Assembly: GCA_902167325.1 (NCBI GenBank) | Contig: LR632930.1 | Location: 5,890,001-5,954,000, forward strand | Direction: 5' to 3' | Length of the DNA: 64,000 bases | Origin: Chitinophaga pinensis | GTDB taxonomy: Bacteria > Bacteroidota > Bacteroidia > Chitinophagales > Chitinophagaceae | In this document: positions 1 to 9,216 of the stretch, piece after piece | Position numbering within the stretch: position 1 is the first letter of the stretch | How the letters are laid out: every line of letters starts with the position of its first letter | Translations under genes and position numbers: made by a program | The notes under the pieces: model-generated | What the model saw: only the letters and a program-made list of their open reading frames with translations | Databases searched by the model: none | What the model was told of the DNA's origin: nothing

Positions 1-1230
1 TGATTTCACGGTTTTAACGATACCTCTTTCGATGAGTTTGCGGATAATGAACGGTTTGAACAGTTCCGCAGCCATATCTTTCGGAAGGCCGCACTCATGC
101 AGTTTCAGCTCTGGGCCTACCACGATAACGGAACGACCGGAGTAGTCCACGCGTTTACCGAGAAGGTTCTGACGGAAACGGCCTTGCTTGCCTTTCAATA
201 CGTCGGAGAGTGATTTCAGCGCACGTCCGCCTTCCGCTTTCACGGCGTTGGATTTACGGCTGTTATCGAACAGGGAGTCAACTGCTTCCTGCAGCATACG
301 TTTTTCGTTACGCAGGATCACTTCAGGAGCCTTGATCTCGATCAGGCGTTTCAGACGGTTGTTACGGATGATTACGCGACGATAGAGATCATTCAGGTCG
401 GAAGAAGCGAAGCGGCCACCGTCCAGGGGAACGAGGGGACGCAGTTCCGGCGGAACAACGGGGATGTATTGCATCACCATCCATTCCGGGCGGTTATCTA
501 CACGGCCATTGGCATCACGGAAGGCTTCCACCACGCTGAGGCGTTTCAGCGCCTCTGCTTTACGCTGCTGGGATGTTTCCGTAGCAGCCTGGTTGCGGAG
601 CTGGTAAGAAAGGCTGTCCAGATCGATCCGGGCCAGCATCATTTCTACCGCTTCAGCGCCCATCTTCGCGATGAACTTATTCGGATCCTCATCAGGCAGC
701 ATCTGGTTGTCTTTCGGAAGGGTATCCAGGATGTCCAGGTACTCTTCTTCCGTCAGCAGATCTGCATAGTTGAGGCCTTTCTCCTGCTTCACTCCGGACT
801 GGATAATCACATAACGTTCGTAATAAACGATAGTTTCCAGTTTCTTGGAGCTCATGCCAAGCAGGTAACCGATTTTATTAGGTAATGATTTAAAATACCA
901 GATATGTACAACAGGCACCACCAGTCGGATGTGCCCCATTCTTTCACGACGTACTTTCTTCTCAGTCACTTCTACCCCACAACGGTCGCACACAATGCCT
1001 TTATAACGGATACGCTTATACTTTCCGCAATAGCACTCGTAATCCTTTACAGGACCGAAGATCCTTTCGCAGAATAAACCATCGCGCTCCGGCTTGTAAG
1101 TCCGGTAGTTGATGGTCTCAGGTTTCAACACTTCGCCATAAGAACGCTCCAGGATGGTGTCCGGTGAAGCGAGACTGATGGTAATGCTGCTAAAATTTGA
1201 TTTGGGACGATTTTCTTTCTTGATGGCCAT
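1..1230 (-). CDS. rpoC: RNA polymerase beta' subunit, N-terminal part (gene cut by window edge)
   Basis: This is the N-terminal 410 residues of the largest RNA polymerase subunit; the gene continues past position 1. The ATG at 1230 gives a typical start, MAIKKENRPK. The N-terminal zinc-binding motif is visible as C66-x-C68 and C81-xx-C84, followed by the clamp region. The reading frame is open to the window edge. It follows rpoB on the same strand after a 169-nt spacer that holds a strong hairpin. Identity is certain; completeness cannot be judged here. Confidence 0.98.
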   Translation of the reverse strand, partial: MAIKKENRPKSNFSSITISLASPDTILERSYGEVLKPETINYRTYKPERDGLFCERIFGPVKDYECYCGKYKRIRYKGIVCDRCGVEVTEKKVRRERMGHIRLVVPVVHIWYFKSLPNKIGYLLGMSSKKLETIVYYERYVIIQSGVKQEKGLNYADLLTEEEYLDILDTLPKDNQMLPDEDPNKFIAKMGAEAVEMMLARIDLDSLSYQLRNQAATETSQQRKAEALKRLSVVEAFRDANGRVDNRPEWMVMQYIPVVPPELRPLVPLDGGRFASSDLNDLYRRVIIRNNRLKRLIEIKAPEVILRNEKRMLQEAVDSLFDNSRKSNAVKAEGGRALKSLSDVLKGKQGRFRQNLLGKRVDYSGRSVIVVGPELKLHECGLPKDMAAELFKPFIIRKLIERGIVKTVKS

Positions 1231-1350
1231 TGTATGTTGTTTAAAGAAAACTCAATGTCTTGCGTGAAGCCGGCAGTTCAGGTTTCCTTTTCCTTATCAT
1301 TTGAACATTCACGCGGTTACTCCTGCATTTCGCTACGACGATATCTGAAG

Positions 1351-1384
1351 GAGGCCTGAGCCGGTTTTACACCGGCCAGGCCTC
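1351..1384 (-). other. Hairpin in the rpoB-rpoC spacer
   Basis: Arms 1351-1364 and 1372-1384 pair over 13 bp with one bulged A and a 7-nt loop. The hairpin starts 15 nt after the rpoB stop. No U-tract follows on the minus strand, so it is not a standard terminator. A processing site, an mRNA stabiliser or a translational element for rpoC are possible roles; none is shown. Confidence 0.6.
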
Positions 1385-1399
1385 ACTTGAATACAGTTA

Positions 1400-4300
1400 T
1401 CAATCGAATTTCAGGTCCAGACCAAGGCCTCTCAGCTCATGGATCAGTACGTTGAAGGACTCAGGAACACCCGCTTTCGGGATGTTATCGCCCTTAACAA
1501 TCGATTCGTAAGCTTTTGCACGGCCTACGATATCGTCGGACTTGATGGTGAGCAGCTCTTGCAGGATGTTGGACGCACCGTAAGCTTCCAGTGCCCACAC
1601 CTCCATCTCACCAAAACGCTGACCACCGAACTGGGCTTTACCACCCAGTGGCTGTTGCGTGATGAGGGAGTAGGGTCCGATGGAACGGGCGTGCATCTTA
1701 TCGTCCACCATGTGGCTAAGTTTCAGCATGTAAATAATACCTACTGTTGCTTTCTGGTGGAAGCGCTCGCCGGTTTCGCCGTCGCTCAGGTAAGTGTGGC
1801 CGAAGCTCGGGAGTTTCGCTTCAGTGATGTAGCTGGCAATTTCTTCGGTGTTGGCACCGTCGAAGATCGGGGTTGCGAAACGGATGCCCAGTTTCTGACC
1901 TGCCCAACCGAGTACGGTTTCGTAGATCTGACCGAGGTTCATACGGGAAGGTACGCCCAGCGGGTTCAGTACGATATCTACAGGTGTACCATCTTCCAGG
2001 AACGGCATGTCTTCGTCACGCACGATCTTGGCAACGATACCCTTGTTACCGTGGCGGCCCGCCATCTTATCACCTACTTTCAGCTTACGTTTGCTGGCCA
2101 GGTAAACCTTCGCCAGTTTCAGTACGCCTGCAGGCAGTTCGTCACCGATGGAGATATTGAATTTCTCACGTTTATAACGGCCCAGCTCCTCGTTGTACTT
2201 GATGTTGTAGTTGTGGAGCAGGGTGTTGATCTGATCGTTGGTGTCCTGATCGGTCGTCCAGCCAAGCGGATTTACGTTCTGGAAGTCCACATTCGCCAGG
2301 TTCTTGTTGGAGAACTTGGAGCCTTTGGAAATCAGTACTTCACCGTAGGTATTGGTGATACCGGCAGAAGTTTTTTCCTTCAGCAGGGTCAGCAGTTTGC
2401 TCATCAGCACTTCGAGCAGATCTTCCTCGTTCTTCTGGTGGATTTTCTCCAGTTTCTCGAGGGCTGCTTTCTCGCGCGTCTTGGAGTTTTTGTCCTTTTT
2501 CGCACGGGAGAACAGTTTCTTATCGATCACCACGCCTTCGGTAGACGGGGGTGCCTTCAGCGATGCGTCTTTCGCATCTGAAGCCTTGTCACCAAAGATC
2601 GCGCGGAGCAGTTTCTCTTCCGGAGAAGGATCGCTTTCACCACGGGGAGTGATCTTACCGATAAGGATATCGCCTTCCTTGATGTGAGCACCTACGCGGA
2701 TGATACCGTTCTGATCCAGATCCTTAGTGGCCTCTTCGCTCACGTTTGGAATATCCGGCGTCAGTTCTTCTTCACCCAGCTTGGTGTCGCGCACTTCCAG
2801 TTCATATTCGTCGATATGGATGGAGGTGAACCAGTCTTCTTTGGCTACGCGTTCGGAGATTACGATAGCATCCTCGAAGTTGTAACCTTTCCAGGGCATG
2901 AACGCTACTTTCAGGTTGCGACCCAGTGCCAGCTCGCCGGCGCGGGTTGCGTAACCTTCCGTCAGGAAGTCCCCTTCTTCCACCTTCTGTCCTTTCTTAA
3001 CGGCGGGACGGAGGTTGATACAGGTGCTCTGGTTGGTTTTAACGAATTTGGTGAGCTGGTAGATGATCAGGTCATCTTCAAAGCTTACCAGTTTCTGCAT
3101 TTCGTCGCGCTCGTAGCGAACGTGGATCTCGTTTGCGTCAACGAATTCCACAACGCCTTTACCTTTGGAAGTGATCTGCAGGCGGGAATCGCGGGCAGCC
3201 TTTCCTTCCAGGCCGGTACCCACGATGGGAACCTGAGGAGCGATCAGCGGTACAGCCTGACGTTGCATGTTCGATCCCATGAGCGCACGGTTGGCGTCAT
3301 CATGCTCGAGGAACGGAATCAGGGATGCGCTCAAACCTACGATCTGGTTAGGAGCTACGTCCATGAATTCTACTTCTCCCGGGTCGAGGATCGGGAAATC
3401 ACCGGTTTCGCGGGATTTCACTTTATCACCGGTAAACGCACCTTTCTCATCGAGGGGGGCGTTGGCCTGTGCAATTTTAACGGAGTCTTCTTCTTCAGCA
3501 CTCAGGTACTCGATCTTGTTCATATCTACTTTACCGTTGCTCACCTTGCGGTACGGTGTTTCGATGAAGCCCATCTCGTTCACCATAGCGTGTACGCACA
3601 GGGTGGAGATAAGACCGATGTTCGGACCTTCCGGTGTTTCGATGGTACAGAGACGGCCATAGTGGCTGTAGTGTACGTCACGCACCTCAAAGCCTGCACG
3701 CTCGCGGGACAGACCACCGGGCCCGAGCGCGGAGATACGACGCTTGTGCGTGATCTCTGACAGCGGGTTGGTCTGGTCCAGGAACTGGGAAAGCTGGCTG
3801 GTACCGAAGAAGGAGTTGATCACGGAAGAAAGTGTTCTGGCGTTGATCAGGTCTACCGGAGTAAATACTTCATTGTCACGAACGTTCATACGCTCACGGA
3901 TGGTACGGGCCATACGCGCCAGGCCTACGCCGAACTGCGCATACAGTTGTTCGCCCACGGTGCGTACACGACGGTTAGACAGGTGATCGATATCGTCGAT
4001 CTCCGCCTTGCCGTTGGTCAACTGCACGAGGTATTTAATGATCGAAATAATGTCTGCCTTGGTGAGCACCTTCATATCGAGCGGTGTCGGCAGTCCGAGT
4101 TTACGGTTGATCTTGTAGCGGCCTACGTCGCCCAGATCATAACGTTTGTCGGAGAAGAATAATTTATCGATAATGCCCCTTGCTGTTTCATCATCCGGCG
4201 CATCGGCACCGCGCAGTTGGCGGTAGATGTGCTGAACGGCTTCCAGCTCGGAGTTTGAGGTGTCTTTGTTGAGGGTATTGTAGATGATGGCAAAGTCGCC

Positions 4301-5209
4301 GCTTACTTCTTCCTTCTGCACAAATACGGATTTAACACCCATATCGGTGATCAGTTCGATGTTCGCTTCGTCGAGGATGGAGTCGCGCTCAAGCACGATT
4401 TCATTCCTTTCGATGCTCACCACTTCGCCCGTGTCTTCATCCACGAAATCTTCTACCCAGCTGCGTAAAACGCGGGCAGCCAGCTTTTTGCCGGCGTATT
4501 TCTCAAGATTTTTGCGGTCTGCTTTTACTTCATCTGCCATACCGAACAGTTCAAGGATGTCCTTGTCTGTTTCATAGCCGATAGCCCTTAACAGGGTGGT
4601 AACCGGGAACTTCTTCTTACGGTCGATGTAAGCGTACATCACGTTATTGATGTCTGTCGCAAACTCCATCCAGGCACCTTTGAAAGGGATCACCCTTGCA
4701 GAGTAGATCTTGGTACCGTTGGGATGCACGGACTGTCCAAAGAACACACCGGGCGAACGGTGGAGCTGGGAAACTACTACCCGCTCTGCGCCGTTGATAA
4801 CGAAGGTACCCCTGGGGGTCATGTAGGGAATGTTCCCGAGGAACACATCCTGCACAATGGTCTGGAAATCGACGTGTTCTTCGTCGTTACAGCTGAGGCG
4901 AAGTTTCGCTTTCAGCGGAACGGAATACGTCAAACCCCGCTCAATACATTCTTCGATAGTATAACGCGGAGGGTCCACGAAATAGTCCAGGAACTCCAGA
5001 TTGAAGATATTTCTGGTATCTGTGATCGGGAAGTTTTCCTTGAATACTTTAAAAAGGCCTTCGTTGTTACGCTTGTCTGGTGTGGTTTCTAATTGGAAGA
5101 AATCCTTGAAAGATTGGATTTGGATAGCCAACAGATCCGGTGTCTCAGCAACTTGTTTGATCTTTCCAAAATTTACTCTTTCGTTAGTTTGGGCTTTTTT
5201 TAGAGACAT
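1400..5209 (-). CDS. rpoB: RNA polymerase beta subunit
   Basis: Catalytic beta subunit of RNA polymerase, 1269 residues, starting at ATG 5209 (MSLKKAQTNE). The rifampicin-pocket segment spans about residues 468-500 and carries the residues usual in sensitive enzymes (Q472, D478, H488, S493 in this numbering). The downstream stretch GPGGLSRERAGFEVRD and the ETPEGPNIG motif are intact. The length is somewhat shorter than the E. coli protein (1342), as expected in Bacteroidota. It lies between rplL and rpoC on the same strand, the standard order. A hairpin with a short U-rich arm lies in the 211-nt rplL-rpoB spacer, where enteric bacteria have an attenuator. Confidence 0.99.
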   Translation of the reverse strand: MSLKKAQTNERVNFGKIKQVAETPDLLAIQIQSFKDFFQLETTPDKRNNEGLFKVFKENFPITDTRNIFNLEFLDYFVDPPRYTIEECIERGLTYSVPLKAKLRLSCNDEEHVDFQTIVQDVFLGNIPYMTPRGTFVINGAERVVVSQLHRSPGVFFGQSVHPNGTKIYSARVIPFKGAWMEFATDINNVMYAYIDRKKKFPVTTLLRAIGYETDKDILELFGMADEVKADRKNLEKYAGKKLAARVLRSWVEDFVDEDTGEVVSIERNEIVLERDSILDEANIELITDMGVKSVFVQKEEVSGDFAIIYNTLNKDTSNSELEAVQHIYRQLRGADAPDDETARGIIDKLFFSDKRYDLGDVGRYKINRKLGLPTPLDMKVLTKADIISIIKYLVQLTNGKAEIDDIDHLSNRRVRTVGEQLYAQFGVGLARMARTIRERMNVRDNEVFTPVDLINARTLSSVINSFFGTSQLSQFLDQTNPLSEITHKRRISALGPGGLSRERAGFEVRDVHYSHYGRLCTIETPEGPNIGLISTLCVHAMVNEMGFIETPYRKVSNGKVDMNKIEYLSAEEEDSVKIAQANAPLDEKGAFTGDKVKSRETGDFPILDPGEVEFMDVAPNQIVGLSASLIPFLEHDDANRALMGSNMQRQAVPLIAPQVPIVGTGLEGKAARDSRLQITSKGKGVVEFVDANEIHVRYERDEMQKLVSFEDDLIIYQLTKFVKTNQSTCINLRPAVKKGQKVEEGDFLTEGYATRAGELALGRNLKVAFMPWKGYNFEDAIVISERVAKEDWFTSIHIDEYELEVRDTKLGEEELTPDIPNVSEEATKDLDQNGIIRVGAHIKEGDILIGKITPRGESDPSPEEKLLRAIFGDKASDAKDASLKAPPSTEGVVIDKKLFSRAKKDKNSKTREKAALEKLEKIHQKNEEDLLEVLMSKLLTLLKEKTSAGITNTYGEVLISKGSKFSNKNLANVDFQNVNPLGWTTDQDTNDQINTLLHNYNIKYNEELGRYKREKFNISIGDELPAGVLKLAKVYLASKRKLKVGDKMAGRHGNKGIVAKIVRDEDMPFLEDGTPVDIVLNPLGVPSRMNLGQIYETVLGWAGQKLGIRFATPIFDGANTEEIASYITEAKLPSFGHTYLSDGETGERFHQKATVGIIYMLKLSHMVDDKMHARSIGPYSLITQQPLGGKAQFGGQRFGEMEVWALEAYGASNILQELLTIKSDDIVGRAKAYESIVKGDNIPKAGVPESFNVLIHELRGLGLDLKFD

Positions 5210-5360
5210 ATTCGAAGTTAGCAGTTAATATGACTTGTATTGAATAAGGGAAATTAACGATTCTTTGCCAAAAACATCCAATTTCTTGTATTTCAACCAT
5301 CACGGCAGGTAATTTCCCGTTTGCCGGTCATGCTGGAAAAGATACGTTCCCAAAGGGAAT

Positions 5361-5394
5361 AAGGCCAAAAAGTACCGGAGCACTTTTTGACCTT
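5361..5394 (-). terminator. Attenuator-like hairpin between rplL and rpoB
   Basis: On the minus strand 13-nt arms (5382-5394 and 5361-5373) pair fully, counting one G-U pair, around an 8-nt loop. The distal arm itself contains five U residues, but no long U-tract follows. It sits in the same place as the partial terminator between rplL and rpoB in enterobacteria. The attenuator role is inferred from position and structure only. Confidence 0.5.
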
Positions 5395-5420
5395 AAAAAG
5401 AATGTATATTAAACAAAGAA

Positions 5421-5795
5421 TTACTGAATTTCTACGTCAGCGCCAGCTTCAGTGAGCTTCGCTTTCAGATCTTCTGCTTCTGCCTTGCTAACGCCTTCTT
5501 TCACTGATTTCGGTGCACCGTCAACCAGTTCTTTGGCTTCTTTCAGACCGAGGCCGGTCAGGTCTTTTACAACCTTAACAACGTTCAGTTTGCTTGCGCC
5601 AGCAGCTTTCAGTACTACGTTAAATGCAGTTTTTTCTTCAGCAGCAGCAGCTCCGCCACCACCGTCAGCAGCTACAACAACTGCAGCAGCAGCAGGTTCG
5701 ATACCGTATTCGTTCTTCAGAACGTCTGCGAGTTCCTGTACTTCCTTAACAGTAAGACCTACTAATTGTTCAGCTAATGCTTTTACGTCTGCCAT
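5421..5795 (-). CDS. rplL: Ribosomal protein bL12 (L7/L12)
   Basis: Stalk protein of the large ribosomal subunit, 124 residues, which recruits and stimulates translational GTPases. The N-terminal dimerisation domain (about 1-35) is followed by an alanine/glycine-rich hinge (about 36-54) and the C-terminal factor-binding domain, with the conserved VKDLTGLGLKEAKELVDGAP stretch. It starts at ATG 5795, 76 nt downstream of rplJ, and precedes rpoB. The rplJ-rplL pairing is the universal arrangement. Confidence 0.99.
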   Translation of the reverse strand: MADVKALAEQLVGLTVKEVQELADVLKNEYGIEPAAAAVVVAADGGGGAAAAEEKTAFNVVLKAAGASKLNVVKVVKDLTGLGLKEAKELVDGAPKSVKEGVSKAEAEDLKAKLTEAGADVEIQ

Positions 5796-5871
5796 TGTAT
5801 GATGTTTTTGAAATGTTTTTAAATTGTTGAATTTGAATATATTGTGACTTGGAAGCCAATGTTGTAACCGA

Positions 5872-6414
5872 TTACTCGGCTGCGGGTGCTACTACTTCTG
5901 CAGGAGCTTCTCCACCTTCTTCTTTCTTGCCTTTCTCGAGCAGGGCAGCGATTACGCGCTTAGCAGGAGATTGCAGCAGACCGATAACTTCGCCGATGAG
6001 CTCGTTCTTGGTCTTGATTTTCACCAGGTTAGCCAGCTGGTTGTCTCCCAGGTAAATTTCGTCAGCTACGAATGCAGCTTTCAGAACGGGTTTTTCCAGT
6101 TTAGCATTCGCCTTACGGAAAGTGCTCAGGATCAATGCAGGCTCTTTCGGGCTGTCGGAGAACATCAGGGCAGTTACGCCATTCAGTGCTTCGTAAATAC
6201 CTTGATATTTCTCACCATCCAGGCTTTCGAGTGCCTTTTTGATCAGGGTATTCTTCGCCACTTTCATTTCCACGTTCTTGTCGAAACAAACCTTCCTCAG
6301 GTGGTTCACCTGTGCTACCGACAGAGATTCGGTATTGGTGATATAGAAGTTGTTGTATTGAGAAAACTTGCCTTTCAGCAGCTCAATCACTTCATTTTTT
6401 TGCTCTTTGTTCAT
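5872..6414 (-). CDS. rplJ: Ribosomal protein uL10
   Basis: Base of the ribosomal stalk, 180 residues, which binds 23S rRNA and L12 dimers. It starts at ATG 6414 with MNKEQKNEVIELLKGKF. The C-terminal helix that binds L12 is followed by an alanine-rich tail (EAPAEVVAPAAE). A 69-nt spacer separates it from rplA; in many bacteria the L10-L12 complex binds the mRNA leader in this region to repress itself, but no specific structure was identified here. Confidence 0.98.
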   Translation of the reverse strand: MNKEQKNEVIELLKGKFSQYNNFYITNTESLSVAQVNHLRKVCFDKNVEMKVAKNTLIKKALESLDGEKYQGIYEALNGVTALMFSDSPKEPALILSTFRKANAKLEKPVLKAAFVADEIYLGDNQLANLVKIKTKNELIGEVIGLLQSPAKRVIAALLEKGKKEEGGEAPAEVVAPAAE

Positions 6415-6483
6415 TGCAATTTGTTTAACATTGACTGCTTACTGCCTTCATAGCCTTTCAGCTCCGGCACCAACGGCCGTCAA

Positions 6484-7173
6484 TTAGTTTTGAACAGATT
6501 TAGTGTCGATTACGATACCCGGGCTCATGGTCGCTGCCATGCTCAGACCTTTCAGGTAAGTACCTTTCGCAGTAGCCGGTTTCAGCCTGATAATCGCGTT
6601 GATCAGCTCCTGGCTGTTCTGTTCGATTTTCTCAGGTGCAAAAGAAATACGGCCGATAGAAGCGTGGATAATACCAGCTTTATCTACCTTGAAAGTGATC
6701 TTACCGCCTTTTACCTCGTTTACAGCAGCTGCCACATCATTGGTAACAGTACCGGTCTTAGGGTTAGGCATCAGGTTACGGGGACCCAGGATCTTACCCA
6801 GTTTACCGATTTTCGGCATGGTTGCGGGAGTCGCAATGATCACGTCTACATCGGTCCAGCCACCTTCGATCTTAGCGATGAAATCATCCAGACCTACAAA
6901 GTCAGCACCTGCTTCTTTCGCAGCAGCCTCTTTGTCAGGCGTGCAAAGAACCAGTACTTTCTTGGTTTTACCAGTACCGTGAGGAAGCGTTACAGAACCA
7001 CGGATAGCCTGATCAGCTTTCTTGGGATCAACGCCCAGACGGATGTGCAGATCGACAGAAGAGTCGAATTTGGTGCAGTTAATATCTTTAACAATGGTGG
7101 AAGCCTCTTTCAGGCTGTAAGCCTTATTCTTGTCCACCTTCGTATCAGCTACTTTTCTTTTTTTCGTTGCCAT
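6484..7173 (-). CDS. rplA: Ribosomal protein uL1
   Basis: L1 stalk protein, 229 residues, starting at ATG 7173. The family signatures are present: IRGSVTLPHGTGK near residue 58, and the LGPRNLMPNPKTGTVT region near residue 130. L1 takes part in E-site tRNA release and, in many bacteria, represses its own rplK-rplA mRNA. It lies 45 nt downstream of rplK on the same strand. Confidence 0.99.
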   Translation of the reverse strand: MATKKRKVADTKVDKNKAYSLKEASTIVKDINCTKFDSSVDLHIRLGVDPKKADQAIRGSVTLPHGTGKTKKVLVLCTPDKEAAAKEAGADFVGLDDFIAKIEGGWTDVDVIIATPATMPKIGKLGKILGPRNLMPNPKTGTVTNDVAAAVNEVKGGKITFKVDKAGIIHASIGRISFAPEKIEQNSQELINAIIRLKPATAKGTYLKGLSMAATMSPGIVIDTKSVQN

Positions 7174-7218
7174 TTTCAGAATGTTTTACTTAATTCCTGC
7201 TTACACAGGGTGAACAAT

Positions 7219-7662
7219 TTAGTTTTCCCAGGGAGCTTTACCGTCTACGGTGATACCCATGCTGCGAGCAGTACCGGCAACCATTCTCATGGCGCTTTCC
7301 AGCGTGAAGCAGTTCAGGTCGGGCATCTTGTCTTTCGCAATAGCTTCAACCTGATCCCAGGATACTTTACCCACCTTGTTACGGTTAGGCTCTTTGGAAC
7401 CACTCTGAATCTTCGCAGCTTCCAGCAATTGAACCGGAGCAGGAGGAGTTTTGATAACGAAATCAAAGGATTTGTCCGTGTAAACAGTCAGTAATACCGG
7501 TAATACCTTACCCACTTTATCCTGGGTACGGGCATTGAACTGTTTGCAGAACTCCATGATGTTCACACCTTTCGAACCCAAAGCCGGGCCAATCGGAGGA
7601 GCGGGATTGGCTTGGCCGCCTTTCACCTGCAATTTCACATACGTTGCAATCTCTTTTGCCAT
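7219..7662 (-). CDS. rplK: Ribosomal protein uL11
   Basis: Component of the GTPase-associated centre, 147 residues. The start is placed at ATG 7662 (MAKEIATYVKLQVKGGQANP), which matches the family; the open frame extends 23 codons further upstream with no family similarity. The PPIGPALG motif near residue 22 and the C-terminal rRNA-binding domain are intact. It is the first gene of the rplK-rplA-rplJ-rplL-rpoB-rpoC run and has its own promoter about 100 nt upstream. Normally nusG lies just upstream; here nusG is more than 2 kb away (see findings). Confidence 0.98.
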   Translation of the reverse strand: MAKEIATYVKLQVKGGQANPAPPIGPALGSKGVNIMEFCKQFNARTQDKVGKVLPVLLTVYTDKSFDFVIKTPPAPVQLLEAAKIQSGSKEPNRNKVGKVSWDQVEAIAKDKMPDLNCFTLESAMRMVAGTARSMGITVDGKAPWEN

Positions 7663-7764
7663 TGTGTTGTTTTTAATTTGGTTAAACGTCTCCCCTTCCG
7701 TTCCCGGAAGATGAAAACTCCCAAAACTCAAAAGTCGTCGTTAAAAGACATTTTAAGGGGGATG

Positions 7765-7796
7765 CAAAGGTAGGTAATATTTAATTGAATCGCAAA
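7765..7796 (-). promoter_or_regulatory. Promoter for the rplK-rpoC operon
   Basis: On the minus strand the Bacteroidota -7 element TACCTTTG lies at 7765-7772. A TTG of the -33 element (within TTTTTTG) lies at 7793-7795, 20 nt away. This matches the consensus TTG, 19-20 nt, TAnnTTTG. The 5' leader of rplK would be about 95 nt. The rest of the 411-nt gap 7663-8073 holds no gene that I can support. Confidence 0.8.
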
Positions 7797-8073
7797 AAAT
7801 ATTTGGACTTCGGCATTTTTTTTGCTATTATACGGGGATAGGAAATTTACTTTATGACTAAGGGGCTGTAAATGAATCGAATATATCTCCATTGCCGAGG
7901 CATGCAAAGTTACCGCTTTTTACCCGGATTGCCTCCTCCTTACCCTTTCCTTCTATTATTTTCTCCCCATCCCTCCCCGGTTTTCATTAAATTTATCCCC
8001 CAAAACCCGTTTTGTAATGTTATTGCTCTTCTTTTCGCTTCTTTTTCGCTCACCAGAAAACATACCCCCACGC

Positions 8074-9144
8074 ATGAAAAACACTGTGATTTTTATCGGC
8101 TCCTATTCCGAAGCCTCCAAAGATGGCATCCATGCCATGATCATGCTGGACAAAGAACCCTTTTCAAAAGGTCTCCGCGGCTTTAGCGGCATCAAAAACC
8201 CATCATTCCTCAAATTATCCGTAAACCATCAACTCCTTTACGCAGTTTCTGAAGTCGAAGATGGCACCGTACAGGCATACGCCGTAGAATCCGCCGACGG
8301 ACCAAATCCCCCGGGCTTATCACCTGCCGGCTCCCCTCAGCCCGCCGGCAATGGTCCATGTCACATTGCAATTGACAAACAAAACCGCCACCTTATAGTC
8401 TCCAATTATGGCGGGGGAAGCCTCGCTGTTTTCCCCCTCGATAATAACGGTATCCCCCGGCCGGCTATCCAGCGGCTTATGTTCAGCGGCAACGGACCCA
8501 ACCCATCACGCCAGGAAGCCCCGCATGCTCATTCGGCCATCTTCTCTCCCGATGGCAAACAAGTGCTTGCTGCAGACCTGGGAACCGACCGTATCTATGT
8601 TTACGAATACGATCCCGGTCATACCAACCGCCCACTGTCACCTGCCAAACAACCATTTGCCACCACCGCCCCCGGAGGAGGTCCCAGGCATATGGCGTTC
8701 TCGGCAGACGGTAAACTACTGTTCGTTGTCCTCGAAATGACGGGCCAGATACAAACCTTCCGCTACCAAAACGGCGCAATTACGCCACTCCAGATTGTTT
8801 CCGCCGCCCCTCCGCATTATAAAGGAGATAATTTCAGCGGTGCCGACATACATCTGTCTCCCGACGGCAAATTCCTGTATAGTTCCCTTCGTGGTGATGT
8901 TCACCACATCACAATTTTCCGTGTATCTGGCAATGAATTGAAAATTGCCGGGTACCAGGATCTTGGCGGGCGCAAAGAGCCACGCAACTTCTGTCTTTCT
9001 CCCAATGGTGCATTCCTCTACTGCGGACTGCAGAAAAGCGGAGTTGTGGCGATATATAAAAGGAATGCAGAAACCGGTCTTCTCACAGACACGAACATCT
9101 CTATCGAGGTACCTTCCCCCGTTTGCCTCGAGCCTATGCAATAA
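8074..9144 (+). CDS. Lactonase family protein (6-phosphogluconolactonase-type beta-propeller)
   Basis: About 356 residues of seven-bladed beta-propeller type (Lactonase family, COG2706), expected to open sugar lactones such as 6-phosphogluconolactone. The N-terminal FIGSY stretch, the segment HAHSAIFSPDGKQVLAADLG near residue 150 and GPRHMAFSADGKLLFVV near residue 205 are family hallmarks, with repeated SPDGK/SADGK blade motifs. The ATG at 8074 is preferred; an upstream ATG at 8017 would add 19 residues. No signal peptide is evident from the preferred start. It sits on the plus strand, opposite to the ribosomal genes on both sides. The true substrate is not known from sequence. Confidence 0.88.
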   Translation: MKNTVIFIGSYSEASKDGIHAMIMLDKEPFSKGLRGFSGIKNPSFLKLSVNHQLLYAVSEVEDGTVQAYAVESADGPNPPGLSPAGSPQPAGNGPCHIAIDKQNRHLIVSNYGGGSLAVFPLDNNGIPRPAIQRLMFSGNGPNPSRQEAPHAHSAIFSPDGKQVLAADLGTDRIYVYEYDPGHTNRPLSPAKQPFATTAPGGGPRHMAFSADGKLLFVVLEMTGQIQTFRYQNGAITPLQIVSAAPPHYKGDNFSGADIHLSPDGKFLYSSLRGDVHHITIFRVSGNELKIAGYQDLGGRKEPRNFCLSPNGAFLYCGLQKSGVVAIYKRNAETGLLTDTNISIEVPSPVCLEPMQ

Positions 9145-9216
9145 TTGCATGTGGCAACAGGCAAAAAGTTGCTGATACATGTATTTCGTAACTTCATGGC
9201 CTTAAACCCCTTAGTT

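Noticed and set aside
1439..2581. Long plus-strand open frames opposite rpoB
   Set aside because: They are antisense shadows of a conserved gene and have no promoter or homology of their own.
7905..7912. A second -7 element TAACTTTG for rplK
   Set aside because: No TTG lies at the right distance, while the element at 7765-7772 has one.
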